From positions 1 to 64,000 of the forward strand of contig NZ_RCHJ01000023.1 in assembly GCF_004011805.1 (NCBI RefSeq): a stretch of DNA of 64,000 nucleotides, read 5' to 3'. This document shows positions 53,913-63,883 of this stretch, piece after piece. Positions within the stretch are counted from its first letter, which is position 1. Each line of letters begins with the position of its first letter. The position numbers and the translations under genes were made by a program. This DNA comes from Piscinibacter defluvii (lineage in GTDB: Bacteria; Pseudomonadota; Gammaproteobacteria; Burkholderiales; Burkholderiaceae_C). The notes beneath the pieces are model-generated. The model was given only the letters and a program-made list of their open reading frames with translations, was not told the DNA's origin and made no database searches.

Positions 53913-55568
53913 ATGCACAACGCGTTCGAACAGTTCGCCCTGCTGCTGCTGATCTGCGCCCTGGCCGGCGCGCTGTTCGTGCGGCTGCGCCAGCCGGTAC
54001 TGATCGCCTACATCGTGGTCGGCATTGCGGTCGGGCCGGCCGGCTTCGGGCTCGTCAGCGCGCACGACCAGGTCGACCTGCTCGCGCAGGTGGGCGTGGC
54101 GGTGCTGCTGTTCGCCGTCGGCCTCAAGCTCGACCTGCACCACATCCGCCACATCGGCCCGGTGGCGCTGGCCACCGGCCTCGGGCAGCTGGCCTTCACG
54201 ATCGTGATCGGCTTCGCGTTGCTGCTGGCGTTGGGCAAGGGGCTGATGGACGCGATCTACGTCGCGGTGGCGCTGACCTTCTCCAGCACCATCATCATCG
54301 TCAAGCTGCTGTCCGACAAGCGCGAGCTCGACAGCCTGCACGGCCGCATCGCGGTGGGCTTCCTGATCGTGCAGGACCTGGCGGTGGTGGTCGCGATGAT
54401 GGCCATGAGCGCGCTGCGCAGTGGCGCCGGCGACGCCTCGCTGGCCGACGTCGCGCTGTCGCTGGCCTGGCGCGTGGCCGTGGCGGCTGCGGCGCTGGCG
54501 GTGCTGATGCGCTGGGTGCTGCCGGCCGTGGTGGCGGCGATGGCACGCTCGCAGGAACTGCTGCTGGTGTTCGCGGTGGCCTGGGGCGTGGCGCTGGCCG
54601 CGCTGGGCGAATGGGCCGGCTTCAGCAAGGAGGCCGGCGCCTTCCTGGCCGGCTTCTCGCTTGCCTCCACGCCCTACCGCGAGGCGATGAACGCACGGCT
54701 GACGGGGCTGCGCGACTTCCTGCTGCTGTTCTTCTTCATCGACCTGGGCGCGCGGCTGGACTTCTCCACGCTCGGCGCGGAACTCGGCGCCGCGGCCGTG
54801 CTCTCGCTGTTCGTGCTGATCGGCAACCCGCTGATCGTGATGGGCATCATGGGCGTCATGGGATACCGCAAGCGCACCGGCTTCCTCGCCGGGCTGACGG
54901 TGGCGCAGATCAGCGAGTTCTCGATCGTCTTCGTGGCCATGGGCATCACGCTGGGTCATGTCGGCGTGCCGGCGCTGGGCTTGACCACGCTGGTGGGGCT
55001 GGTGACGATCACGGCGTCGACCTACATGATCCTGTACTCGCAGCCGCTGTACGAACGCCTCGCACCCTGGCTGGGTGTGTTCGAGCGCAGGCGCCCGTGG
55101 CGCGAGCTGGCTGCCGAGGCGCGAGACGACGACGGCCGGCCGCCGCAGGCGGTGGTGTTCGGCCTGGGTCGCTACGGCAGCCGCCTGCTGCGCCAGTTGC
55201 GCGACGCCGGCGTGCACGCGCTGGGGGTGGACTTCGACCCGGAGGCGGTGCGCGAGCTGCGCGCGCAGGGCCTGCCGGTGGAGTTCGGCGACGGCGAGGA
55301 TCCGCAGTTCCTCGAGACGCTGCCGCTCGCGCGCTCGCCCTGGGTGATCACGACGCTGCCGCAGTGGGAGTCCAACCGCGCGCTGCTGCATGCCTTGCAG
55401 TCGGTGCACTACCGCGGCCGCGTGGCCGGCGCGGCGCGTGACGCACTGCATGCGCGCCTGCTCGCCGAGGCCGGCGTGGCACCGGTGCTCAACCCCTTCG
55501 ACGACGCCGCCGACCACGCGGCACGCCATCTCGCGCAAGCGATCCGGCAAGAGGAGACGACCTCATGA
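53913..55568 (+). CDS. CPA2 cation/proton antiporter with TrkA-N domain (KefB-like)
   Basis: 551 residues. Twelve or so helices (FSSTIIIVKLLSDK, FLIVQDLAVVV, AGAFLAGFSLASTPYR, FIDLGARLD), then a cytosolic Rossmann domain from about residue 410 (VVFGLGRYGSRLL and LGVDFDPEAV). Probably K+ or Na+ efflux gated by nucleotide. Overlaps the Usp gene by four bases (ATGA). Confidence 0.92.
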   Translation: MHNAFEQFALLLLICALAGALFVRLRQPVLIAYIVVGIAVGPAGFGLVSAHDQVDLLAQVGVAVLLFAVGLKLDLHHIRHIGPVALATGLGQLAFTIVIGFALLLALGKGLMDAIYVAVALTFSSTIIIVKLLSDKRELDSLHGRIAVGFLIVQDLAVVVAMMAMSALRSGAGDASLADVALSLAWRVAVAAAALAVLMRWVLPAVVAAMARSQELLLVFAVAWGVALAALGEWAGFSKEAGAFLAGFSLASTPYREAMNARLTGLRDFLLLFFFIDLGARLDFSTLGAELGAAAVLSLFVLIGNPLIVMGIMGVMGYRKRTGFLAGLTVAQISEFSIVFVAMGITLGHVGVPALGLTTLVGLVTITASTYMILYSQPLYERLAPWLGVFERRRPWRELAAEARDDDGRPPQAVVFGLGRYGSRLLRQLRDAGVHALGVDFDPEAVRELRAQGLPVEFGDGEDPQFLETLPLARSPWVITTLPQWESNRALLHALQSVHYRGRVAGAARDALHARLLAEAGVAPVLNPFDDAADHAARHLAQAIRQEETTS

Positions 55569-56458
55569 ACCCCACCGGCCCCGTGCTCGCCGCCACCGAC
55601 TTCTCCCCACACGCCCGTCACGCCGCCGACCGCGCGGCACGCATCGCGCATGCGAAGGGCGCGCCGCTGGCGCTGCTGCACGTGCTGCCGGGCGAGGCGC
55701 TGGCGAGCCTGCGCCAGTGGCTGGGCGCGGCGAACGCGCCCGAGGCGCAGCTGACCGGCGACGCCCGCGAGCAGCTCCAGCGGCTGGCCACGGAGCTGGG
55801 TGCGGCACGCCACGTCGAGGTGGCCTGCAGCGTCACGGCCGGGCCGCCGGTGGACGAGATCCTGCGCGAGGCCGAGCGGCTCGATGCGCGGCTGATCGTG
55901 CTCGGCGCGCGTGGCATCGGCTTCCTGCGCCGCCTGGTGCTCGGCACCACCGCCGAGCGACTGCTGCGCCGCACGGCGCGCCCGCTGCTGGTGGTGCGCC
56001 AGACCCCGCACGAGCCCTACCGGCGCGTGCTGGTGGCGCTGGACTTCTCGCCCTGGTCGGGCCAGGCGCTGGCGCTGGCGCGGCGCATCGCGCCGCATGC
56101 GCAGCTGGTGCTGTTCAGCGCCTTCGAGGTGCCCTTTGGGGAGAAGCTGCGCTTCGCCGGCGTCGATGCGGCCACCATCGAGGCCTACCGCCGCAAGGCG
56201 CGGGCCGATGCGACGCAGGCGGTGCACCGCCTCGCCGCGGCGGCCGGCCTGAAGCCCGCGCAGTGGCAGGCTTGCGTGGTCGAGGGTGACGCCTCGCTGC
56301 GCCTGGTGGAGAAGGAACAGGAGCTCGACTGCGACCTCGTCGTGCTCGGCAAGCACGGCATCGCGGCCACGGTCGACCTGCTGCTGGGCAGCGTCACCAA
56401 GCACGTGCTCGCGGAGGGCAGCACCGACGTGGCCGTGTCCACCGCGCAGGAGCCATGA
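55565..56458 (+). CDS. Tandem-domain universal stress protein
   Basis: 297 residues, two UspA domains (about 1-140 and 150-297). Each keeps the ATP-binding G-x2-G-x9-G-S/T pattern: GARGIGFLRRLVLGTT and GKHGIAATVDLLLGSV. Coupled by ATGA overlaps to both the antiporter and the anion transporter. Confidence 0.93.
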   Translation: MNPTGPVLAATDFSPHARHAADRAARIAHAKGAPLALLHVLPGEALASLRQWLGAANAPEAQLTGDAREQLQRLATELGAARHVEVACSVTAGPPVDEILREAERLDARLIVLGARGIGFLRRLVLGTTAERLLRRTARPLLVVRQTPHEPYRRVLVALDFSPWSGQALALARRIAPHAQLVLFSAFEVPFGEKLRFAGVDAATIEAYRRKARADATQAVHRLAAAAGLKPAQWQACVVEGDASLRLVEKEQELDCDLVVLGKHGIAATVDLLLGSVTKHVLAEGSTDVAVSTAQEP

Positions 56459-57810
56459 CGCCGGCGTTCGCGCTGCCCTGGCGTGCGCTCGGCTGCATTG
56501 CCGCGGCCGCCGCCGTGCACGCTGCCGCGCCGCCGCCCGAGGCGCTGCGCGCCGGGCTGGCGCTGTTCGTGCTGATCGGCGGGCTGTGGATGACGCAGGC
56601 GCTGCACCTGAGCGTCACCGCGCTGCTGGTGCCGCTGCTGGCGGCGCTGGCCGGCCTGATGGACCTGCGTGGAGCGCTCGCCTCGTTCGCGCACCCGGTG
56701 ATCTTTCTCTTCCTCGGCAGCTTCGCGCTCGCCGCCGCGCTGCAGCAGCAGGGGCTGGACCGCGCGCTCGCCGCGGCGATGCTGCGCGCGGCCGGCGGGC
56801 GGCGCGCGCGCGCCGTGGCGCTGCTGTTCGTGCTGACGGCGCTGCTCTCGATGTGGATCAGCAACACCGCGACGGTGGCGATGATGCTGCCCCTGGCGCT
56901 CGCGCTGCTGGCTTCGGGCGACGCCCGGGAGCCGCCGGGCGCGCGTGAGCAGGCCTTCGTGCTGCTCGGGGTGGCCTACAGCGCCAGCATCGGCGGCATC
57001 GGCACCCTGGTGGGGAGCCCGCCCAACGCCATCGCGGCGGCGCAGGCCGGCATCGGCTTCACGCAGTGGCTTGCCTTCGGGCTGCCGCTGGTGCTCGTGC
57101 TGCTGCCGCTGATGGCCGCGGTGCTCTACGCGCTGCTGCGGCCGCGGCTGGCCGGACACATTGCGCTGGCGCAGGACGAGCCGCTCGAGTGGACCGCGCC
57201 GCGGCGCTGGACGCTCGCCGTCTTCGTGCTCACGGCCGGCGGCTGGGTGGCCGGCGCGCCGCTGGCGCGGGCGCTGGGCATCACCGCCGACATCGACAGC
57301 CTGGTGGCGCTGGCAGCGATCGTCGCGCTGGTGGCCGGCGGCGCGATCGGCTGGACGCAGGTGGAGCGGCACGCGCACTGGAGCGTGCTGCTCCTGTTCG
57401 GCGGCGGCCTCGCGCTCAGCGAGGTCATGGCGGCCAGCGGAGCGAGCCGCTGGCTCGCCGATGCCGTCGTGGCGCAGGTGCAGGGCGTGCCGGCGTGGCT
57501 GGTGATCGTCGCGGTGGTGACCTTCGTGGTCTTCCTGACCGAACTGGTCAGCAACACCGCCAGCGCCGCGCTGCTCGTGCCCATCTTCATGGGCGTGGCC
57601 TCGGCGCTCGGGCTGCCGCCGGTCATGCTGGCGGCGGCCATCGCCGCCTCGGCCTCCTGCGCCTTCATGCTGCCGGTGGCCACGCCGCCCAACGCGATCG
57701 TCTTCGCCACCGAGCAGGTGCCCCAGGCCACGATGATGCGCTGCGGCCTGGTGCTCAACCTCGTGTGCATCGCGGTCATCGCCGGCCTGGCCGCGCTGGC
57801 GTTCGGCTGA
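56455..57810 (+). CDS. SLC13/DASS-family anion transporter
   Basis: 451 residues, about 12 helices. Both halves carry the SNT motif of the family: WISNTATVAMMLP and LVSNTASAALLVP, plus GSPPNAIA and TPPNAIVFA. Transports dicarboxylates, sulfate or similar. Substrate undetermined. Last gene of the plus-strand run, convergent with mrpG. Confidence 0.92.
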   Translation: MTPAFALPWRALGCIAAAAAVHAAAPPPEALRAGLALFVLIGGLWMTQALHLSVTALLVPLLAALAGLMDLRGALASFAHPVIFLFLGSFALAAALQQQGLDRALAAAMLRAAGGRRARAVALLFVLTALLSMWISNTATVAMMLPLALALLASGDAREPPGAREQAFVLLGVAYSASIGGIGTLVGSPPNAIAAAQAGIGFTQWLAFGLPLVLVLLPLMAAVLYALLRPRLAGHIALAQDEPLEWTAPRRWTLAVFVLTAGGWVAGAPLARALGITADIDSLVALAAIVALVAGGAIGWTQVERHAHWSVLLLFGGGLALSEVMAASGASRWLADAVVAQVQGVPAWLVIVAVVTFVVFLTELVSNTASAALLVPIFMGVASALGLPPVMLAAAIAASASCAFMLPVATPPNAIVFATEQVPQATMMRCGLVLNLVCIAVIAGLAALAFG

Positions 57811-57821
57811 CGACCGCTGCG

Positions 57822-58160
57822 CTACAGCCGGCCGCCCAGCGGCGGCGGCAGCGCATCGCCGGCCTGGCGGCGCCGGAACAGCGCGGCGCGTGCCAGCACG
57901 ATGGTGGTCACCGGCGCGGTGATCGACAGCACGATGATCACCAGCCAGACGTGCAGCGCGAGTCCACCGCCACGGGTGCTGAAGTGGATGATCGACGCCA
58001 ACGTGACGATCCAGGCCGCCAGCGTGGAGGCCAGCGCCGGCGCATGCATGCGCGCGAAGAAGTCGGGCAGGCGCGCCAGGCCCAGCGCGGCCACCAGCAC
58101 CACGGCGCCGCTGGCCAGCAGCAGCAGCGCGACAGCGATCTCGGCCGGCGGCGGCATCAT
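57822..58160 (-). CDS. mrpG: Mrp/Pha antiporter subunit G
   Basis: 112 residues, three helices; ARLPDFFARMHAPALASTLAAW is the MnhG/PhaG signature. Overlaps mrpF by four bases. Last gene of the minus-strand mrpAB-C-D-E-F-G operon. Confidence 0.93.
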   Translation of the reverse strand: MMPPPAEIAVALLLLASGAVVLVAALGLARLPDFFARMHAPALASTLAAWIVTLASIIHFSTRGGGLALHVWLVIIVLSITAPVTTIVLARAALFRRRQAGDALPPPLGGRL

Positions 58161-58435
58161 TCGATCGCCTCGCCGCGCAGCAGGAACTTGGCCAGCGCCA
58201 CCGAGCCGACGAAGCCGAACAGCACCATCAGCAGCGCGCCTTCGAAGTACATCCGGCTGTCGTAGCGGACCGCCAGCACCAGCATCACCAGCATGCCGAC
58301 GATGTAGAGGAAGTCGAGCGCCAGCACGCGGTCCTGCGCGCTCGGGCCGCGCGCCACGCGCAGCAGCCCGATGGCCATGGCCAGCACGTACAGCACCAGC
58401 GTCGCGTCGATCGCCAGGGCGAGGAAGGGGCTCAT
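58157..58435 (-). CDS. mrpF: Mrp/Pha antiporter subunit F
   Basis: 92 residues from the ATG at 58435, three helices, with RVARGPSAQDRVLALDFLYIVG and ALLMVLFGFVGSVALAKFLLRG. ATGA overlap with mrpE. Confidence 0.93.
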   Translation of the reverse strand: MSPFLALAIDATLVLYVLAMAIGLLRVARGPSAQDRVLALDFLYIVGMLVMLVLAVRYDSRMYFEGALLMVLFGFVGSVALAKFLLRGEAIE

Positions 58436-58920
58436 TCGAAGATCTCCTTCAGCGGCATCTCGTAGTCGGTGCGGAAGTGGGCGAGGAAGGCCGCCTCGTC
58501 GTCGAGATCGAACACATGCATCAGCAGCGCGCTGCGGTCGGGTGCCAGCTCGCACCACACGGTGCCGGGCACCACGGCGGTGATCATCGCCAGCGCGGCC
58601 AGCGCGTGTTCGTCGCGCAGCGCCAGCGGCACGACGACAAAGGTGCCGCGCGGCGGCTGGCGGCGCGAGCGCAGCACGCCGCGCGCCACGTCGAGCGCCG
58701 AGCGCAGCACGTCGCGGCCGACGCGCAGGATCAGCCGCACCAGCACGCCGATGCGCCGCAGCGGCCCGGGCCGCGGGCGCAGCGGCTGCGCCAGCAGCGG
58801 CATCACCACCGCCACCAGCAGGCCGAGCAGCAGCTGGCCGGGGCTGGTACTGCGCGTCAGCAGCAGCCAGCCGCCGAACAGGCCGAGCGAGAGCCAGGGC
58901 GAGGGCAGCCAGCGCTTCAT
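58432..58920 (-). CDS. mrpE: Mrp/Pha antiporter subunit E
   Basis: 162 residues from the ATG at 58920. N-terminal helices with LLLTRSTSPGQLLLGLLVA, a basic middle part, and the TAVVPGTVWCELAPDRSALLMHVFD segment of MnhE. Overlaps mrpD and mrpF. Confidence 0.93.
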   Translation of the reverse strand: MKRWLPSPWLSLGLFGGWLLLTRSTSPGQLLLGLLVAVVMPLLAQPLRPRPGPLRRIGVLVRLILRVGRDVLRSALDVARGVLRSRRQPPRGTFVVVPLALRDEHALAALAMITAVVPGTVWCELAPDRSALLMHVFDLDDEAAFLAHFRTDYEMPLKEIFE

Positions 58921-60566
58921 GGCGCGGCTCCCGCGGCGCGCAACACCGGGCGCGTGCCCAGCACCGCGTCGATGTAGCGCTGCGGCTCGTGGAGCGCCTG
59001 CGCGGCCTCGCGCGTGTAGCCGAGCATGGCCTCGCCGTGCAGCACCAGCGCGACCAGCGCCGCCACCAGCGCCGCCACCGGCAGCGTCTCGGCGACGCGC
59101 AGCCGTGGCGCCGGGGCGTCGCCGGCGGTCCAGAAGTGGCGGATGCCCACGCGCATCAGCGCCGTGGCGGCCAGCAGGCCGGAGGCGATCAGCAGCCCGA
59201 AGAGCGCCCAGCTGCGGCCCGAGCCGATCTCCAGCAGCGTGGTCAGCATCGCCAGCTTGGCGACGAAACCGGCCAGCGGCGGCAGCCCGGCCACCACCAG
59301 CGCGCAGACGGTGAACGAGACGCCGAGGAAGGCCAGCGCGGCGGGGATGGCGCGGCCGATCAGCGCTTCCTCGTTGTCGTCGAGGTTGGTGCTCGGCGGC
59401 GGCTCGGCGTCGAAGAACACCGGCAGCGCGTCGTTGCCGTCGTCGAGCTGCGCCGGGCCGAGCTCGACCTGCCGGCTGCGCTCGAGCAGCTCGACGAGCA
59501 GGAACATTGCCGCGCTGGCGAGCGTGGAGGTGGCGAGGTAGAACAGCGCGCCGCCGGTCAGCGCCGGCTGGCCGAAGCCGATCGCCGCCACCAGCGTGCC
59601 CGACGAGGCGATCACGCTGAAGCCGGCCAGCCGCGCGAACTGCTGCGCGGCCAGCATGCCGACGGCGCCGAAGGCCAGCGTGGCCAGGCCGCCCCACACC
59701 ATCACCTCGCCGCCGAAGCCGGCCGAGGCGCCGGCGCTGGCCGGGAAGCACAGCGTCCACAGCCGCAGCAGCGCGTAGACGCCGACCTTGGTGAGGATGG
59801 CGAACACCGCCGCGGCCGGCGCGCTGGCCGCGGCGTAGGCCGGCGGCAGCCAGAAGTTCAGCGGCCAGACCGCCACCTTGGCGAGGAAGGCCACCGCCAG
59901 GATGGCCGCGCCGGCGTGCAGCAGGCCGCGGTCGCTGGCCGGCACCAGCGGCAGCTTGTGGGCGATGTCGGCCATGTTCAGCGTGCCGGTCACGCCGTAC
60001 AGCACCGCCACGCCGATCAGGAACAGCAGCGAGGCCACCAGGTTGATGGCGATGTAGTGCAGCCCGGCGCGCACCCGCGCCATGCCCCCGCCGTGCAGCA
60101 GCAGCCCGTAGCTGGCCGCCAGCAGCACCTCGAAGAAGACGAACAGGTTGAACAGGTCGGCGGTCAGGAAGGCGCCGTACAGGCCCATCAGCTGCAGCTG
60201 GAACAGCACGTGGAAGTACACGCCGGCGTGCTGCCAGCGCGCCAGCGCGTAGAGCAGCGCGGCCAGGCCCACCGCGCCGGCGAGCACCGCCATCAGCGCC
60301 GAGAGCCGGTCGGCCACCAGCACGATGCCGAAGGGCACCGGCCAGTTGCCCGGCAGGTAGACGGCGAAGGCCGACGGTGCCGACGCCGCGTCCACGCGCA
60401 GCAGCAGCGCCACCGCGAACGCCAGGCCGAGCGCCGCCGAGGCCAGGTTGAGCACCGCCTTCAGGCCGCGCCGGCCTTCGCCGAGCAGCAGCATCAGCGC
60501 GGCGGTGGCCAACGGCAGCAGCACCGGCGCGACCACCAGGTGCTCGGGGCCGAAGGGCAGCGTCAT
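58917..60566 (-). CDS. mrpD: Mrp/Pha antiporter subunit D
   Basis: 549 residues, a proton-pumping NuoN/M-like subunit. Visible: TADLFNLFVFFEVLLAASYGLL, the lysine-bearing LAVAFLAKVAVWPLNFWLP and AGLPPLAGFVAKLAML. A hydrophilic insert (about 365-405, acidic) interrupts the late helices. Start at 60566 overlaps mrpC by four bases. Confidence 0.94.
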   Translation of the reverse strand: MTLPFGPEHLVVAPVLLPLATAALMLLLGEGRRGLKAVLNLASAALGLAFAVALLLRVDAASAPSAFAVYLPGNWPVPFGIVLVADRLSALMAVLAGAVGLAALLYALARWQHAGVYFHVLFQLQLMGLYGAFLTADLFNLFVFFEVLLAASYGLLLHGGGMARVRAGLHYIAINLVASLLFLIGVAVLYGVTGTLNMADIAHKLPLVPASDRGLLHAGAAILAVAFLAKVAVWPLNFWLPPAYAAASAPAAAVFAILTKVGVYALLRLWTLCFPASAGASAGFGGEVMVWGGLATLAFGAVGMLAAQQFARLAGFSVIASSGTLVAAIGFGQPALTGGALFYLATSTLASAAMFLLVELLERSRQVELGPAQLDDGNDALPVFFDAEPPPSTNLDDNEEALIGRAIPAALAFLGVSFTVCALVVAGLPPLAGFVAKLAMLTTLLEIGSGRSWALFGLLIASGLLAATALMRVGIRHFWTAGDAPAPRLRVAETLPVAALVAALVALVLHGEAMLGYTREAAQALHEPQRYIDAVLGTRPVLRAAGAAP

Positions 60567-60907
60567 GGCGCCTCCTCCTCGCCGTCGACATGGTCGCCGC
60601 CGGACAGGCCGCGCAGCGCCAGCAGCACGACCAGGAACAGCGCCGTGGTGGCGAAGCCGATGACGATCGCGGTGAGCACCAGCGACTGCGGCAGCGGGTC
60701 GCTGTAGTGCGCCAGGTCGGCCGGCACGCCGGGCGCGACGATGGGTTCGGCGTCGATCGCCAGGCTGCCGACGCTGAAGATGAAGAGGTTGACCGCGTAG
60801 GACAGCAGCGACAGGCCGATCAGCACCTGGAAGGTCCGCGGGCGCAGCACCAGCCACACGCCGGCGCTGGCCAGCACGCCCACCGCGAGCGAGATGATCA
60901 TCTCCAT
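60563..60907 (-). CDS. mrpC: Mrp/Pha antiporter subunit C
   Basis: 114 residues, NuoK-like: three helices with LRPRTFQVLIGLSLLSYAVNL, DPLPQSLVLTAIVIGFATTAL. Starts in the last base of the mrpAB stop. The acidic C-terminal end HVDGEEEAP is short. Confidence 0.94.
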   Translation of the reverse strand: MEMIISLAVGVLASAGVWLVLRPRTFQVLIGLSLLSYAVNLFIFSVGSLAIDAEPIVAPGVPADLAHYSDPLPQSLVLTAIVIGFATTALFLVVLLALRGLSGGDHVDGEEEAP

Positions 60908-63810
60908 CAGGCCTGCTCCTCGTGATCGTCGGCGGCGGCCTGCTGGCGGCGCGCGCGCAGCGACTGGTGCGCGATGGCCGTCAGCAGCAGCAGCGTGGAG
61001 CCGACCACCACGGCGAACACGCCGAGGTCGAACAGCGCGGCAGTGGGCAGGTGCACCTCGCCGACCAGCGGCCAGTGCACATGGGCGGTGTGCGTGGTCA
61101 GGAAGGGGTAGCCCAGCGCCAGCGAGCCCAGCCCGGTGGCCAGCGCGGCGGCCAGGCCGAAGGCGATCCAGCGCGGTGGCAGCAGGCGCAGGCGCGCCTC
61201 CACCCAGCGCGTGCCGCCGACCATGTACTGCGCGATGAAGGCGATCGCCACCACCAGCCCGGCGACGAAGCCACCGCCCGGCTCGTTGTGGCCGCGCATG
61301 AAGAGATGGAACGCGAACACGAAGGCCACCGGCAGCAGCAGCCGCACCAGCACCGCCGGCACCTCGAGGTAACGCTGCGCGGCCTCGCCCTCACCCTCGC
61401 TCTGCAGGTCGCTCACCGCGCTGGCGGGGATGACACGCTGCTGCGCCGGCCGGTCGATCACCTCCTGCGGCGGGCGGAAGCGCCGCAGCAGCGCATAGAC
61501 GGTGATGCCGACGATGCCCAGCACGGTGATCTCGCCCAGCGTGTCGAAGGCGCGGAAGTCGACCAGCATCACGTTGACCACGTTGGTGCCGCCGCCGCCG
61601 GGCAGCGCGTTCTCGAGGAAGAAGGGCGAGATCGACAGCGGCGCATGGCGCGTCAGCAGCGCATACGAGAGCACCGACAGCCCGACGCCGACCAGCAGCG
61701 CCAGCACCAGGTCGCGCCGGCGCCGCCAGCGGGCACGCAGCGTGGTGCGCGGGTCGTCTTCCTCGACGCGCTTGGGCATCCAGCGCAGGCCGAGCAGGAA
61801 CAGCACCATGGTCACCACCTCCACGGCGAGCTGCGTGAGCGCGAGGTCGGGCGCGGAGAACCAGGCGAAGGTGATGCACAGCACCAGGCCGACCACCGAC
61901 AGCAGGGTCAGCGCAGCGAGGCGGTGGAACTTGGCCTGCCAGGCCGCACCGATGGCGCAGGCGCCGGCGATCAGCCACAGCGCCACGAACTCCGGCGTGG
62001 CCGGCACGCGCGCGCGGTCGCCCCAGGCGAGCGGCACGATCAGCGCCGAGCCGAGGCCGGCCAGGCCGGCGATCACGAACATCATCAGCAGCTGCGGCTG
62101 CAGCCGCCGCGTGCCCAGCCAGCGCACGGCGCGGCGCGCCAGGTCGCTGGCCAGCGCGAGTGTGGCGTGGAACAGGCGCTGGCCATCCAGCGCGCCGATC
62201 AGCGCCGCGCCACGCCGGGTGCGCCGGCGCAGCCGCTCGGCGAACAGCAGGTACACCAGCACGCCGCCGGCGCTGGCCACTAGGCTCATCACGAGCGGCT
62301 CGTTGAAGCCGTGCCACAGCGCGAGGCTGTAGTCGGGCAGCCTGCCGCCGACCACCGGCGTGGCCGCCGTGGCGAGCATCGGCCCGATCGACCAGGCCGG
62401 CAGCGTGCCCACCACCACGCAGGCCAGCACCAGCAGCTCAACCGGCACGCGCATCCAGTGCACCGGCTCGTGCGGCTGGCGCGGGCAATCGCCCGAGGTG
62501 GGGCCGAAGAACACGTCGTGACCGAAGCGCAGCGAGTACACCACCGCGAACACGCCGGCCAGCGTGGCCGCCGCCGGCAGCAGGATCTCCACCGACGGGT
62601 GCGCCGTGACGAACACCGTCTCGGCGAAGAACATCTCCTTGGAGAGGAAACCGTTGAGCAGCGGCACGCCGGCCATCGCCGCGCAGGCCACGATGGCCAG
62701 CGTGCCGGTGACGGGCATGGCGCGGAACAGGCCGTCGAGGCGGCGCATGTCGCGTGTGCCGGTCTCGTGGTCGATGATGCCCACCGACATGAACAGCGAG
62801 GCCTTGAAGGTCGCGTGGTTCATCATGTGGAAGACCGCCGCCACCGCGGCCAGCGGGCTGTTCAGCCCGAGCAGCAGCGTGATCAGCCCGAGGTGGCTGA
62901 TGGTCGAATACGCCAGCAGGCCCTTCAGGTCGTTCTGGAACATCGCCGCGTAGGCACCGAGCAGCAGCGTCGCCAGGCCCGCGCCGCCGACGATCCAGAA
63001 CCAGGCCTCGCTGCCGGCCAGCACCGGCCACAGCCGCGCGAGCAGGAACACGCCGGCCTTCACCATCGTCGCCGAGTGCAGGTAGGCCGACACCGGCGTG
63101 GGCGCGGCCATCGCATGCGGCAGCCAGAAGTGGAACGGGAACTGCGCGCTCTTGGTCAGCGCGCCCAGCAGCACCAGGCCGAGCGCGAGCGGGTAGAGCG
63201 CATGGGCACGCACCGCCTCGCCGGCGGCCAGCACCACGTCGAGCTCGTGGCTGCCGGCGATGTGGCCGATCAGCAGCACGCCGGCCAGCAGCGCCAGCCC
63301 ACCGGTGGCGGTGACGGTGAAGGCCATGCGCGCGCCGCGGCGGGCGTCCTTGCGGTGCGTCCAGTAGCCGATCAGCAGGAACGAGAACACGCTGGTCAGT
63401 TCCCAGAACACCACCAGCTGCACCAGGTTGCCCGACACCACCACGCCGAGCATCGCGCCCATGAAGCCGAGCAGCAGCGAGTAGAAGCGCGCCGCCGGGT
63501 CCTCCGGCGAGAGGTAGTAGCGCGCGTAGACCACCACCAGCAGGCCCATGCCGCTGACCAGCATCGCGAACATCCAGGCGAAGCCGTCGAGGCGCACCAC
63601 GATGTCCAGCCCCAGGCTGGGCAGCCAGGCGAGGCGTTCGCTCAGCACCGTGCCCGAGGCCACCTCGGGGTAGAGCAATGCCAGCGGCACCGCCACGGCG
63701 AGCGCCACCGCGGCCGCCCACGACGACTCGAGGTTGCGCGCATTGGTCGGCAGCAGCGCCGCGACGACGGCGCCGACGAAGGGCAGCAGCAGGATCAGCA
63801 GCAGCGGCAT
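60907..63810 (-). CDS. mrpA: Fused Mrp/Pha antiporter subunits A and B
   Basis: 967 residues. The N-terminal ~500 are NuoL-like (VVFWELTSVFSFLLIG, TKSAQFPFHFWLPHAMAAPTPVSA split over the proton path, SAYLHSATMVKAGVFLLAR). A middle region belongs to the A-subunit C-terminal extension (ALTQLAVEVVTMVLFLLGLRW). The last ~130 are the MnhB domain (FHLFMRGHNEPGGGFVAGLV). Single-chain A-B forms are typical of Pha-type systems of alpha- and betaproteobacteria. First gene of the operon. The complex exports Na+ or K+ in exchange for H+. Confidence 0.95.
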   Translation of the reverse strand: MPLLLILLLPFVGAVVAALLPTNARNLESSWAAAVALAVAVPLALLYPEVASGTVLSERLAWLPSLGLDIVVRLDGFAWMFAMLVSGMGLLVVVYARYYLSPEDPAARFYSLLLGFMGAMLGVVVSGNLVQLVVFWELTSVFSFLLIGYWTHRKDARRGARMAFTVTATGGLALLAGVLLIGHIAGSHELDVVLAAGEAVRAHALYPLALGLVLLGALTKSAQFPFHFWLPHAMAAPTPVSAYLHSATMVKAGVFLLARLWPVLAGSEAWFWIVGGAGLATLLLGAYAAMFQNDLKGLLAYSTISHLGLITLLLGLNSPLAAVAAVFHMMNHATFKASLFMSVGIIDHETGTRDMRRLDGLFRAMPVTGTLAIVACAAMAGVPLLNGFLSKEMFFAETVFVTAHPSVEILLPAAATLAGVFAVVYSLRFGHDVFFGPTSGDCPRQPHEPVHWMRVPVELLVLACVVVGTLPAWSIGPMLATAATPVVGGRLPDYSLALWHGFNEPLVMSLVASAGGVLVYLLFAERLRRRTRRGAALIGALDGQRLFHATLALASDLARRAVRWLGTRRLQPQLLMMFVIAGLAGLGSALIVPLAWGDRARVPATPEFVALWLIAGACAIGAAWQAKFHRLAALTLLSVVGLVLCITFAWFSAPDLALTQLAVEVVTMVLFLLGLRWMPKRVEEDDPRTTLRARWRRRRDLVLALLVGVGLSVLSYALLTRHAPLSISPFFLENALPGGGGTNVVNVMLVDFRAFDTLGEITVLGIVGITVYALLRRFRPPQEVIDRPAQQRVIPASAVSDLQSEGEGEAAQRYLEVPAVLVRLLLPVAFVFAFHLFMRGHNEPGGGFVAGLVVAIAFIAQYMVGGTRWVEARLRLLPPRWIAFGLAAALATGLGSLALGYPFLTTHTAHVHWPLVGEVHLPTAALFDLGVFAVVVGSTLLLLTAIAHQSLRARRQQAAADDHEEQA

Positions 63811-63883
63811 GGCGGGCGATTCTAGGAAGGCCCACCCGCCCCGCCGGCGCGCCGGGGCACCGGCCGGGACGCGAGGCGCCGCG